From Endotrypanum monterogeii (Eukaryota; Euglenozoa; Kinetoplastea; Trypanosomatida; Trypanosomatidae), in contig CM007348.1 in assembly GCA_000333855.2 (NCBI GenBank), forward strand, positions 192,956 through 256,955: a stretch of DNA of 64,000 nucleotides. The letters run 5' to 3'. Below are positions 1-10,033 of this stretch, in pieces. The notes below the pieces were generated by a model. It was not told the origin of the DNA, did no database searches, and saw nothing but the letters and a program-made list of their open reading frames with translations. The first letter of the stretch is position 1, and the number at the start of each line of letters is the position of its first letter. The translations under genes were made by a program, and so were the position numbers.

Positions 1-1601
1 TCGTTCTCTATGTGTATGTGAGAGTGTACCATTGCTATGCTGATGAATGGCCGGTAGGGTGGCTGAGGGGACCCCCCCCCCGCCAAAAAAAAAAAAAACG
101 CTCCCATTGCGTGCGGGAAGAAAAAAAGGGCCAAGTTGAATTTGAGTGCACAGACATCTGACTGCGAACCGCTGCTCTGTGTCCGGGCGAAACAGAGGAG
201 TCCGTAGCACAAAAGATCACATTTTTGATTCATACGGCTGATCTGTGTGCATATTTCGTGGAGCTGCGTCTCGCTCGCTCGCTCTCTCGTGCTTTTTTTC
301 CCACTGATTATTGTTCATGCGCATGCGTTGGTGCGTGTGGGTATGCGCGCATATACGTAGGTTATCTGCTGTCCCACTGTACAACGACTCCTCATTGTAG
401 AGTGTGTAAAAAAAAAAAAATGAAAAGAAAAATAAAGAAAACGTATGCTTGCGTTTGTGAGCGTGATGTTACCCTCTGCTCCTCTAGCTCACTCTTTTTT
501 TCTGCCAATATAGGTTCTTGAAGAGAAAAAAAGTGGACGACATCGATTACAATGGCCATCCACCAAAACACACTTAACAAAAGCAACAAAACAAACGAAA
601 AAATATACATTTTAAACGAGCACGTGGGGCGAGGAGCGAAAAAAGAGAGGTGGTAGAAGTATCTGCTTTCTCTTCGTCTGGTGTCAATGTGATTTGTATT
701 GGGTGTTATCTTGGCGTAATTCCTCTCTTGCCCCCTTTCTCGTTCTGTGCTCACTCCTCACCGTTGGCGTGCATCGAGTGGGTTGATTCAAAAAAAAAAA
801 AAGAGGTGTTATAATGCATTGCACACGCACGACATGATCTTGCTTATGTGTCTCTGCAGGTGTGTGTGTGTGTGTGTGTGTCTAAGTCTGCGTTCTGTGC
901 TTCAGGTCGTCGAGGTTTGACTTCTGGGCACTTGTACGCTGTCAAGGACAGACTAACGCGAAGAATGAGGGGAGCATTCAGTAATCTGAGCGTCGCATGG
1001 TTGTTTTTTATTTTTTATATATTGAAGTGAATGACAATGAGGGTGTTGCAAATGTCTAGGACTTCCTGAGATTGTTTGCGCTGGGGAACCACTCCCCCCC
1101 CCCTCACTGTAGAATATCGTTCGTGGATGATTGCCCCTCCTGCTTCTCATGCTTTTCACGTCTCTGCTTCCACAACTCATCCGCGATTTATGGTTCCTTG
1201 AACGCTCGTCTACGGCAACTCCACGCACCCGTTTTTTTCACATCTGCCTTCTTGCACAAGCACACCCCTAATGCCTTTGGAGGTACCATCGATTTTCGTA
1301 GGTGCGTACGTGAGTGTCGGCGTGCGCCTGCGGACTTTAAAATTTTCACCAGAGGCGCCTCCCGTCCCCCGTTCACCGTTTCCATTGAGTACCTGCGTAC
1401 TTTCCTCCCCACCCCCCCTACTGGGATCTGTTTCTCTTCGTTGTCCTACTCGGAAAATTCCCTGTTGATCCTCTACCTGCTGTCTTCGCCCAGCACCCTT
1501 CAAAAGTCTTCGCTTGACTTTGCTTTTCAAACCCTTGAGAAAGAAAATAAATAAACATAAATAGAGGAAAGTTTTTTTTTTTCAGGGGCGGTACGACACG
1601 G
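1..1601. other. Intergenic / UTR region upstream of first gene
   Basis: No credible coding sequence is seen on either strand. Short open frames here translate homopolymers and repeats. The stretch contains poly-C and poly-A runs near 70-100, a poly-A run near 409-420, a (GT)n run around 859-880 and pyrimidine-rich DNA. It presumably holds the 3' UTR of a gene outside the window and the trans-splicing signal of the first gene. Confidence 0.6.
1571..1585 (+). promoter_or_regulatory. Probable spliced-leader acceptor (poly-T + AG) for the 1602 gene
   Basis: A run of about 11 T followed by TTCAG ends 16 nt before the ATG at 1602. It is the only strong polypyrimidine-AG arrangement immediately upstream. 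It implies a very short 5' UTR and supports that ATG. Inferred from the known trans-splicing consensus of trypanosomatids. Confidence 0.6.
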
Positions 1602-2174
1602 ATGAACCAGTTGGAGTATTTTGTTGCAAGCACGCACGAGGGTCGGTGTGATATAATGCGTTACCTGCAGCAGCTGCGGGATCTGGATGACTGGATCGAG
1701 TATCACCTTGCACACCTTCGCGCCATCGCAGCCGAGCGTGTGGCGTACCTAACATCGCAGGCCCGTAAAAGGCAGGCTGGTGGGTGTGGTGAGCTCAGCT
1801 CCACTGGAGTGAGTTGTGGCTTGCGTGGTCGACGGGGTTGCGGTATTAGCCGTGCTCTAGGACACACCTCAGCAGCAGCAATGGCAGACGCAGGAGCATC
1901 GCGCACGCGCTATGTCTATGATGTAGATGCGAGTTCTCAAGAGGAATGTGGCGCTGGTAACGATGGTGGGGACACGGCCGCTGAGGCACACGCCACGGAT
2001 CTGAAGCGGCAGTTTATGTGGCACGAGACGTGCGTACGGCGCCACTGTCTTGAGCGAGAGACCCTGGCGGCGGAGCTGGCGGAGCGTTGCTCGGAGGTGC
2101 GACTCTCTATGGCCTCGCGGTTGGCGAACTTTGCCTCGCTCTCAGATGTTTCTGCTGCGGAGCTGTCCGGGTAA
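1602..2174 (+). CDS. Small helical protein with ING-like N-terminal pattern (190 aa)
   Basis: The frame opens with ATG 17 nt after a poly-T/AG acceptor and ends with TAA. Residues about 4-55 form a predicted helix with the pattern LRDLDDWIEYHLAHLRAI. This resembles the first helix of ING-family proteins, where an LRELD core is followed by a second heptad. A low-complexity middle (about 55-125, Gly/Ala/Ser-rich) leads to a second helix (about 128-185) containing ERETLAAELAERCSEVRL, which resembles the second ING helix. No PHD finger is present, unlike full-length ING proteins, which bind H3K4me3 through it. If the resemblance is real, the protein could be a scaffold subunit of an acetyltransferase or deacetylase complex. 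This is inference from a weak pattern. A plain coiled-coil protein is the alternative. Confidence 0.72.
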   Translation: MNQLEYFVASTHEGRCDIMRYLQQLRDLDDWIEYHLAHLRAIAAERVAYLTSQARKRQAGGCGELSSTGVSCGLRGRRGCGISRALGHTSAAAMADAGASRTRYVYDVDASSQEECGAGNDGGDTAAEAHATDLKRQFMWHETCVRRHCLERETLAAELAERCSEVRLSMASRLANFASLSDVSAAELSG

Positions 2175-3179
2175 GTCCCAGTTTGTAACGCTCCTCGTGA
2201 TCGGTAAACCCTTTATGCCATATCCAGAAACGTTCGCAGGGGAGGGTGCGGGCGGGTGAAGAGGGGGGTAGAGGGATGAGATCTTCGATCCTCATCACTG
2301 GCTGTGCTTCGGAGGCGAAGTGAGCTCTGCCGGCCAAGGGTTATTCCACATGTGTGTTCTTTCTCTGTGTTGCCTTTTTTCTCTCTGTGCAATGAGAGGA
2401 TGGCAAGTATGACACTGCACTCGTAGGCATTGCCGTGATTGTGTGCTTTTTCTTTTATATCTCTTACTCGAGATCTCCCGTGGCGTACGCACGGCCGTGG
2501 AAGTACGGTGAATCATGCGATACTCCACCCCCGCCGCCATCGCACCCTTTTTTTTCCTTTTTTGGGCGGGGGGAAGAGGACGAGGAAGAGGAGGTCACCT
2601 CTGTGGAGTACAGGGGCGCATGTCTCCACGTTTGATTGGCTGCACCATTATTTTTTCGAGGGACGGCAGCCGCAGCTTGCGCTTCTGCGTACGGATACTA
2701 CTCGGTACATAAAAAAAAAATGTCTCAGAAGCCTTTCCAAAGAACCTTACGTCCGGGGGTAGTGCTCACACACCCACACACATCTATATATATATAGTTT
2801 GTGCATTCTTATCGGCCTACTCAGCCCTTTTCTTTAACTCTTTTGGCTTACCTCGGATCATGGTGGGTGTTGGATCCTCACTGGATGACTCCTTTGACAT
2901 TTGTGCCCTCTTTGTGTGCCACGCTGGTCAGCCTCGACAACTTTTTCTCTTTCCTCGGCGTGCACACTTCGCTAACCTCACGACTTACGCCGTCGCGGGT
3001 TGGGATGGCCACTGCTGTGCCGGCGCGAGCATTTTCCACTGCCGGGTGTGTTGACCAGAGTTGTGTGGGCATCAACGCACAGATCGATAACGCCTGTGAG
3101 CAACAAGACGTGCAGGCCCCTTCTCTTTTTTTTTTTTCCTACCTCGTGATTTCTCTCACGCTCAGGCGCGTCATTCGGC
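2175..3179. other. Intergenic spacer between the 1602 and 3180 genes
   Basis: No supported gene. Contains poly-T tracts, a short (TA)n near 2788-2798 and purine-rich GA repeats near 2570-2595. Open frames crossing it have no recognisable protein features. Confidence 0.55.
3117..3165 (+). promoter_or_regulatory. Probable spliced-leader acceptor for the 3180 gene
   Basis: A long pyrimidine tract with an uninterrupted T run is followed by CTCAG ending at 3165, 14 nt upstream of the ATG at 3180. The very short leader again supports the chosen start. Confidence 0.55.
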
Positions 3180-5648
3180 ATGCACGCCCTCAAGTCGGGC
3201 TGGCGCCAGCAGCGTCTTTTCACAGGCGCCTTGTTTCCAGAGACTATAAACAATCAGCTTGCTGCGTTTGCGCGCCGCCACGGATTGAGGAGTAGCGTGT
3301 GGGTTCCTCGCAAAGCAATTGATACAGTACTGAAGCTGTACAACGTTTACATACTGCCGAATGCAGCACTGTGCGACGTCAGACTCACCCCCGTTGGTGA
3401 CTTGGATAGTCTGATCGCGTACATCGGCACAGACAGAGTTCTCGTAAACGCTGAGCAGACATCAAATCCACATTTACTTGAGGGATTCCGCGAGTTCATG
3501 GTATCATGCCCACCTCCGTCGAAGAAGATCTCTACACAGACTCTAAATCAGTCGTTTACATCTCGTGCCGCCGAGGATGCACCGCGCGACAGATTTAACC
3601 GTCCTCTCTTGTCATTGCAGTGCAAAGTGCAGTCCTCGAGCACCAGCGAGTATTCAAGCGCCTCCAGGGTTGGGAATGGGGAGTTTGTTTCCACTGAGGT
3701 GACGGGAGAGGTGGGCGGCGGCCTCACTGCCGTTCTCCCGCCTGACGTCACCTGGGACCGGCTTGAACCGTTTCGGTATCCGCTTTCCTTGAGTGGGTCA
3801 CCACTGCTAGGCACCCAGACGACCGCCAGGCTGCTGGAAATACACAGAGAAAAGCACCACTGGTGCAACTACTGGCGGCGTGTACAGTTGGCAAAGGGGC
3901 GACAGCCTCAGCTCGTTTTCGCTGGCGACACCGCGTATGCGGGGAGGTTCAACCCACATTTCTGTGTCCACTACAGGCCGCACACCTACACGAACCTTAC
4001 CTTTCCACCGGCTACAGCAGCATTGATGCGCCACCGCGCGGTTGAGAATAGGTATGTTTCTCGACTCTGGCTGACACTCAAGCAGGCGGAGGAGCTGTTT
4101 GGCACTCGTCTGCTTCCCGAGCACGCTAACGATGGCCCAGTTGTGTACTGCAACTTCTTTACTGGTGGTGCAGAAGCGACCGCTTTCTACTGCGCAGATC
4201 AGTTTGATGGCGGCGACACCCTTTTTCCGAACGCAGGCGAGATCGACATAGCGGCGAAAGGGGTGCTACTATCCCCAGGAAAGCTCCGTGCATACCCACT
4301 GCTTGCCCGCTTGCTTGCAGAGCACAGCAATGACGAGGCGATCGACTGCCCGGACGGTGGCACAGTTGGTATCGACCAGGCAATGCCTGGCACCGGCCGG
4401 CACGCAGAACTGTGCGTGCATAGGCAACGGTGCGCCGATATTCGACTTTATGGGTTCAAGTCTCTAGATGAGGAGAAAATGTACCTGCGGAATTCAAGGA
4501 TTGGTGGGGCACTCACGCGGCAGTGCCTGCTATGCGACTACCCACGTCCACTTTTTTTCTCACACCGTGCTTTGCTTGCATTCGATCTTGCTCTGCGTGA
4601 GAGCGAGCAGGGTGTGGTTCAAACACGGCTGCCAGTCCCTCTGAGCGGTCATTTGACGTGGTGCAATGGCGACTGCTGGTTCAATGTGTCGCAGCTTCGC
4701 GAGCCTGCGGTAGGACAGGAGTTGATGGACAACCCGCCACTGAATTGTTTCACTCGACAACCTCTTTCTGGCGCCATCGCTGTCAACGCGTGTCGTCTTC
4801 AACTCGCGCGGCGATGTCGACCCGCATCATCATCATCATCATCTGCTGCTGCTGTTGTTGGGCCAACCTCGCCACCATCTGCCAACCTCATTGGATGCGA
4901 CGTGAGTTCAGAGTGGATTCCTGCCAACATTGTAGGAATGATGGGGTGGAAACTAAGAGAAGGCGCCCTTGGTCTGTCACACGCTTCGCCTGTTGCCAGC
5001 CCCGTACTCCTTCGCTTTGATGGCGGCATTAAATTTTTCTTTTCTATGCTTGATGTTTGTCTGGACGACGCTGCCAAAGAGTGGCTGCGGAGCTACACAC
5101 CCGTCAACAGTGAGGGGCTTCCTTTCCTTTACGGCCTGCGGCAGGCAATGATACTGCGCGCCTTCGAGCGGGGGTACAGCGCCCAGCAGTGGTTGCTTCA
5201 TCGTGTGTGCAACGACAAGGAAGCTTCTAAGCCATTTTTCTCTATACGGCAAACCTGTAAATCTGTGCGAGAGTCTGTCTCTCAGTTACTGCAAACAGAT
5301 CCCGTGTTCGTTAATGCGCCCTTCGTGCGAATGGGCGGCCTCGAGTTCGTGAACGTGGAGGAGGTACTGACGACGCCCAATAGTGCCGCTCTGTTGGAGA
5401 GCCGCAACAAGCAGCTTCACGCCCCGCTGCTGGAAACGACCAAAGAACTACGCTCTGAGGCGGAAGCCGATGACAGTTTATCTGCGGAGTCACTGCATCG
5501 GCATCCTGGGGACTCGACAGGCAGTGAAGGAGCTTCGAGCGATACGGCCATGTTTGATCTCTTGAGTTGTGCTGGGGAGGATGACTGCGAGGACGCGAAC
5601 GATGCGTGGGCAAGCAGTGACCTATCACCACTGCTCTACGTTGAATAG
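3180..5648 (+). CDS. Putative mitochondrial protein with about five Tc38/p38-like modules (822 aa)
   Basis: The start is an ATG 14 nt after a pyrimidine-AG acceptor. The first 20 residues are basic, hydroxylated and free of acidic residues, like a mitochondrial presequence. The body holds about five degenerate copies of one module. Each copy has an aromatic beta-strand (VSRLWLTLKQ at about 292; SSEWIPANIVG at about 576), then a LxPxA/LREGA-type turn, then a closing strand ending in an aromatic-Asn/Cys-x-acid/Gln motif (VLVNAEQ, AFYCADQ, CWFNVSQ, FFFSMLD, LEFVNVEE). Approximate positions are 34-104, 288-350, 457-520, 569-640 and 683-745. This resembles the repeat of the kinetoplastid Tc38/p38 proteins, which bind minicircle DNA or guide-RNA-linked sequences in the mitochondrion. 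A Ser/Ala tract encoded by TCA/GCT repeats lies at about 550-560, and the last 90 residues are acidic and disordered. The family assignment is inference. Confidence 0.85.
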   Translation: MHALKSGWRQQRLFTGALFPETINNQLAAFARRHGLRSSVWVPRKAIDTVLKLYNVYILPNAALCDVRLTPVGDLDSLIAYIGTDRVLVNAEQTSNPHLLEGFREFMVSCPPPSKKISTQTLNQSFTSRAAEDAPRDRFNRPLLSLQCKVQSSSTSEYSSASRVGNGEFVSTEVTGEVGGGLTAVLPPDVTWDRLEPFRYPLSLSGSPLLGTQTTARLLEIHREKHHWCNYWRRVQLAKGRQPQLVFAGDTAYAGRFNPHFCVHYRPHTYTNLTFPPATAALMRHRAVENRYVSRLWLTLKQAEELFGTRLLPEHANDGPVVYCNFFTGGAEATAFYCADQFDGGDTLFPNAGEIDIAAKGVLLSPGKLRAYPLLARLLAEHSNDEAIDCPDGGTVGIDQAMPGTGRHAELCVHRQRCADIRLYGFKSLDEEKMYLRNSRIGGALTRQCLLCDYPRPLFFSHRALLAFDLALRESEQGVVQTRLPVPLSGHLTWCNGDCWFNVSQLREPAVGQELMDNPPLNCFTRQPLSGAIAVNACRLQLARRCRPASSSSSSAAAVVGPTSPPSANLIGCDVSSEWIPANIVGMMGWKLREGALGLSHASPVASPVLLRFDGGIKFFFSMLDVCLDDAAKEWLRSYTPVNSEGLPFLYGLRQAMILRAFERGYSAQQWLLHRVCNDKEASKPFFSIRQTCKSVRESVSQLLQTDPVFVNAPFVRMGGLEFVNVEEVLTTPNSAALLESRNKQLHAPLLETTKELRSEAEADDSLSAESLHRHPGDSTGSEGASSDTAMFDLLSCAGEDDCEDANDAWASSDLSPLLYVE
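4825..4860 (+). repeat. In-frame trinucleotide microsatellite in the 3180 gene
   Basis: Six CAT/TCA-type triplets followed by CTG/TTG triplets encode a run of Ser then Ala/Val. It lies between two of the Tc38-like modules, so length variation would alter only a linker. Confidence 0.75.
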
Positions 5649-7129
5649 AATGGCACCGCCGAGTCGACACACCCGCGGCTCGAATCCTTGCACTAACTGG
5701 GGTTGGGTCTAAGCTTGTGTGTGCGACTCAGTCGTTGTGGGGTGGTGTCTGCTTTCTGCCACTGATGAGAGGACAAATATATATATATATATATATATGT
5801 ACGTGTGCGTGTGTTTCTTTACCCTGGTGGATTTCTATAGGCGCCGCGCGAGCAGCAGAGGTTATTGCCGCTGAACTGCTGTCTTTTAAATATTCATATC
5901 CCTTGTGCCTTTTCCTTCCCGCGTAAGGATCGATGCACCTTACGCTGTTGATGCACTACGTCAGTGTGGGTGTGGGTGTGGTGTGCTTGCTTCCTACAAT
6001 CTTTGCCTCCTTCCTGTTAGTGGCGACAAGGAGGGGGGGACTTCTTCTGCTATTACATTCTCCTGTTGCTCTCGCTGCTACTACTACTAATTTTTCCTCC
6101 CTCTCCCCCGACTCGCCCCCACAACGTGCCGGATACTACTCTGGTGCGTGCGTCTAGTGACTTGTGATACTGACGCGAGGCGCGGGCATACATGAGGACA
6201 AAAACATATGACAAATCAAGGTACTTGTATTCACCAAGGGCGCATATACAAGGAACATCACAGATATCCACCTGGTACAGCACTTTTTGGGTTTTGTGGC
6301 GGAGTGTTTTGGGGATCTACCATTTGCGTTCTCCTCGCGCTGCCCCTCGACTAACGCGCATCTCGATTGAAAGGTGTCCAAGTACCTTTCTGTTGTTCCG
6401 TTTGGCCTGGACTGTGCTTCCCTTCCATCTCTCTCCCCCCCCCCCGCTCGCCTTGAAAAATTTAAATGAATCTTCTCACCTTGTCCTTTTTGTTTCTGCT
6501 TGTACGCTTCTCCCCCCGCTTCTTCTTGTCCTCTCTTCTGCCGGCGGTTTTTTTTTTTGTTGTTTCCTCACTGTGCAGAGCGGTGTCGACGTGGAGCGAG
6601 GGATTTGTGCCATCACGCCGAAGAGGGGTATTCATTGACTGGGCTTTCACGTGAGGTGGCTCACCGAATACGTAAAATATCGAAACCCCCCGCCCCCCCC
6701 CCCAAAAAAAAACGGTAGCTCCTTGATTTGAGTTGGAGGAGGTCATAAATCTCTGAGGGGTGGTGGTAGGTGGAGATCTTACGGAGGGAAGAGGGAGATC
6801 ACTGTTTGAGAAGTGCCTGTCACCTATATTGACGCCGCTAACAAATCCTGATATACCCTCACATCCGCTAGTCCCCCCCCCCCCCTTAACATATACATAC
6901 ATACGTACATAGATACACGCATATATATACAGGAAGAGAGACGATCCGCGTGAGGGAGGAAAGGCTGAGACAAACGATCAAGCCAAAAATTATATTGCAG
7001 GTAAAGTCACCTTGTCTACTCGAACGGTAGTTGTCGATTTCAGAAGAAAGGGAAGGCAAGCAGGCAGTGGGTTTCTTCTGCCCACATTTCCGCTGCGACA
7101 TAGCAACGCTCAAGGAAAATAAAGGGCAT
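5649..7129. other. Intergenic spacer upstream of MCM2
   Basis: No supported gene. Contains a (TA)11 repeat at 5777-5798, poly-T and poly-C runs near 6430, 6545 and 6873, and purine-rich DNA near 6780. Likely acceptor AGs for MCM2 are at 6911-6912, 6931-6932 or 6999-7000. The sequence does not decide among them. Confidence 0.55.
5777..5798. repeat. (TA)11 microsatellite
   Basis: Uninterrupted AT dinucleotide repeat in the spacer, about 130 nt after the stop codon of the 822-aa protein gene. Confidence 0.9.
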
Positions 7130-10033
7130 ATGGGTCCCTCGCGAGGCAGGGACGTCTCGGGCCGAAAGCGGCGTCGTGCGCCGCAGGATGGTGTTGGTGT
7201 TGAGCCCTTCCACCCGCCGAGGCGAGAGGATGTCGAGGGGAACAACGAGGACGTAGATCATTCCTCTGGTGACGAGGCTGACGATGAGGAGGGTGAAGAT
7301 CTTTATGGGGACGACTTCATGCGAGACTACCTTGAGCCAGATGAGGAGAGCGAGGTGCCTGAGGATGAGATCGGCCAAGACAAGGACTGGATCGCTGATG
7401 ACGACAGCTCCGTTTCTGAGATTTCAGAGGGAGGTCGCATGGCTGTAGACGAGCTACTCGAGCGGCGCCGGGAGAAGGAGGCGGCCCTGGCGGAGGAGCG
7501 TCGTCAACTGCAGGAGGGCATCTTTAGCGACGTGGATGATGATGACGATGACGATGACGATGGTGACGCGTCGTGGGCTAACCGGGGAGGTGAGGACGGC
7601 GCGGTGACCGGTGACCAGCGCGGCGACATCGTCGAGGAGGATGCTGGTTACGGAGATCTTCACGACGAGGCTTATGTGCGTGGAGACCTGGAGGCAATGG
7701 ACTTCAATTGGCGGCAGCCGCAGGGCGAGTTGGTAGAGTGGCTTGCCCAGGAATTACCTCGCCGCGTGATAAAAAATCGCATCTACAACTTCTACTATAA
7801 CTACATCGTGAACGGTGTCAGCGTTTATGAGGACAAGGTGAACGCAATGACCCGCGAAAATGAGAAAAGTTTTCAACTGTGCTACGATCATCTGAGTCGC
7901 GTTTACGACAGCGTCCTCGCGCTGTGGCTGGTCGACGCACCAGATCCGATGATTGAGCTGCTAGAGGAGGCTGCCAACTATTTCACCTTCAAGTTATATC
8001 CGCTGTATCGCAAGGTGCATGCGCACATCTTCGTTCGCATTTGTGACCTGCCCTTGTGCGATCCAATCCGTGACTTCCGTCAGATGCACATGAACGTGCT
8101 GGTACGGGTGGAGGGCGTGGTGATACGCCGCTCACCAGTGTATCCGCAGATGGATGCAGTAAAATACGACTGTGCACGGTGTTCCTACATCATCGGGCCC
8201 ATCTATCAGCGCGGTGACAAGGAGCAACGCGTGAGCATGTGCCCGAGTTGCCACAGCAAAGGCCCGTTCCGCGTGAATATGCGCTTAACGGAGTATCGCA
8301 ATCATCAAACTATAGTTCTACAGGAGTCCCCTGGGAAGGTGCCCCCTGGGCGACTGCCGCGGAGCTTAGAGCTGGTGCTCACAAACGATCTTATTGATCG
8401 GGCAAAACCTGGCGAAGAGGTAGACGTTACGGGAATATACCGAAATAACTTCGATCCACTGCTCAACAGTCGCCAAGGGTTTCCTGTCTTCACGACCGTG
8501 CTGCACGCGAACAACGTCATTCGCCGAACCACAGAGCTTGGTGCATTTCGGCTTCCAGACGATGAACGGCAGCGCATCATCGAGCTAAGTAAGTCGCCGC
8601 ACATCCGAAAAAAACTGATTCAGTCCATAGCGCCGAGCATCCACGGCCGAGAAGACATTAAGCTTGGCTTGCTGCTTGCCATGATGGGTGCAGTGCCGAA
8701 GGACATCGGTGGTGATCAGTCACATCGTATTCGAGGCGACATCAACGTCCTCATGGTTGGTGATCCCGGATGTGCTAAGTCGCAGTTTCTCAAGTTCGTC
8801 GAGAAGACGGCTGATCGTACCGTCTTCACAACTGGACGCGGATCGACTGCTGTGGGTTTGACAGCATCGGTTCATAAGGATAGCGTCAACGGCGACTTCG
8901 TGCTGGAGGGTGGCGCCCTCGTGATTGCAGATCGCGGCTGCTGCCTCATTGACGAGTTTGACAAGATGTCTGACCAAGATAGGACGTCTATCCACGAGGC
9001 GATGGAGCAGCAGACCATCTCCGTGGCCCGTGGTGGTATTGTGACAACGCTTTCGGCACGGTGCTGCATCATCGCGGCAGCGAATCCGATGGGCGGGCGG
9101 TACGATACGTCCTCCTCGTTTGATGCCAATGTGAATCTCACAACACCGATTCTTTCCCGCTTCGATCTCTTGTTCGTGGTGCGGGATGAGGTGAATGTCG
9201 AGTTGGATGAGCGTCTTGCCTCCTTCATCTGCAACTCACACATGCGCAATCACCCGCGTACGCAGGAGGAGACACGGCTTCGGGAGCGAAGTCAGCATGA
9301 GGAGCTGTCGAGGTTGCGCTACGCGCTCGAGAATGCGTCAACAGAGGGCGAGCGGGAGGAGTACGAGGAGCAGCTGCGTTGCTTGCGCCGGACTATGGAT
9401 GACCCTTCTCGTTTTGAGGACGACGACCCGAGCAGCGACAAACCTCTCCCGCAGGCCCTATTGCGCAAGTACATTCTGTTCGCCAAGAGTCACTGCTTTC
9501 CACGAATTTCCAATATCGACCCCGACACCATTACACGCCTCTATGTCGAGCTGCGACAGGAGTCCAAGCACGGTGGCATTGCCATTACAGTGCGGCACAT
9601 GGAATCCGTCATCCGCTTGTCCGAGGCGCACGCGCGGCTTCACCTTCGCGAGTTCGTGACTGACGAAGACGTCACTGCGGCCGTCTCCCTTTTTCTCCGC
9701 TGTTTTATTCAAACGCAGAAGTACAGTCTGCGCAGCGCGATGGAGGCGCGCTTCCGAAAGTTTCTGGAAACCGATAGAGAGAGTCTACCCCTTATCCGTC
9801 ATCGCATTAAGGTGGCGGTGCATACGGTCCGTCAGTTCGAGCGCCAGTTGTCTGGTGGGGTGGAACCGACCCAGGTGCGAATCGACGTATCGGAGCTGGA
9901 CTACTACACATCAAATATTTCCCAAGAAGCACTCAATGCTTTCTACGAGAGTGTAGACTTCAAGAAGGAGTACCGTCTTATTCGAGACCCTGTGACGCAC
10001 GCACCTCTGCAGATCGAGCATTCTTTGGTTTGA
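7130..10033 (+). CDS. MCM2: DNA replication licensing factor MCM2 (967 aa)
   Basis: MCM2 is one of the six ATPase subunits of the MCM2-7 replicative helicase loaded at nuclear origins. The reading frame is open further upstream, but the first ATG in frame is at 7130, so that start is used. The N terminus is acidic (about 20-180) with a pure Asp run encoded by GAT/GAC repeats, as in other MCM2 proteins, where this tail contacts histones. A Cys4 zinc finger is visible (C348-x2-C351, C371-x2-C374). The AAA+ core has Walker A GDPGCAKS with K550, Walker B LIDEFDKM with D608-E609, and the arginine-finger motif SRFD with R677. The signature GRYDTSSSFDANVNL and the overall sequence match MCM2 better than the other five paralogues. 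Length is in the family range. All catalytic residues are intact. Confidence 0.97.
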   Translation: MGPSRGRDVSGRKRRRAPQDGVGVEPFHPPRREDVEGNNEDVDHSSGDEADDEEGEDLYGDDFMRDYLEPDEESEVPEDEIGQDKDWIADDDSSVSEISEGGRMAVDELLERRREKEAALAEERRQLQEGIFSDVDDDDDDDDDGDASWANRGGEDGAVTGDQRGDIVEEDAGYGDLHDEAYVRGDLEAMDFNWRQPQGELVEWLAQELPRRVIKNRIYNFYYNYIVNGVSVYEDKVNAMTRENEKSFQLCYDHLSRVYDSVLALWLVDAPDPMIELLEEAANYFTFKLYPLYRKVHAHIFVRICDLPLCDPIRDFRQMHMNVLVRVEGVVIRRSPVYPQMDAVKYDCARCSYIIGPIYQRGDKEQRVSMCPSCHSKGPFRVNMRLTEYRNHQTIVLQESPGKVPPGRLPRSLELVLTNDLIDRAKPGEEVDVTGIYRNNFDPLLNSRQGFPVFTTVLHANNVIRRTTELGAFRLPDDERQRIIELSKSPHIRKKLIQSIAPSIHGREDIKLGLLLAMMGAVPKDIGGDQSHRIRGDINVLMVGDPGCAKSQFLKFVEKTADRTVFTTGRGSTAVGLTASVHKDSVNGDFVLEGGALVIADRGCCLIDEFDKMSDQDRTSIHEAMEQQTISVARGGIVTTLSARCCIIAAANPMGGRYDTSSSFDANVNLTTPILSRFDLLFVVRDEVNVELDERLASFICNSHMRNHPRTQEETRLRERSQHEELSRLRYALENASTEGEREEYEEQLRCLRRTMDDPSRFEDDDPSSDKPLPQALLRKYILFAKSHCFPRISNIDPDTITRLYVELRQESKHGGIAITVRHMESVIRLSEAHARLHLREFVTDEDVTAAVSLFLRCFIQTQKYSLRSAMEARFRKFLETDRESLPLIRHRIKVAVHTVRQFERQLSGGVEPTQVRIDVSELDYYTSNISQEALNAFYESVDFKKEYRLIRDPVTHAPLQIEHSLV
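7535..7564 (+). repeat. In-frame GAT/GAC microsatellite encoding poly-Asp in MCM2
   Basis: About ten consecutive GAT/GAC codons give an Asp tract in the acidic N-terminal tail of MCM2. It is outside the helicase domain and so probably tolerant of length change. Confidence 0.8.

Noticed and set aside
1072..1554. A 160-codon frame upstream of the first gene
   Set aside because: No ATG at its start; translation of pyrimidine-rich spacer DNA.
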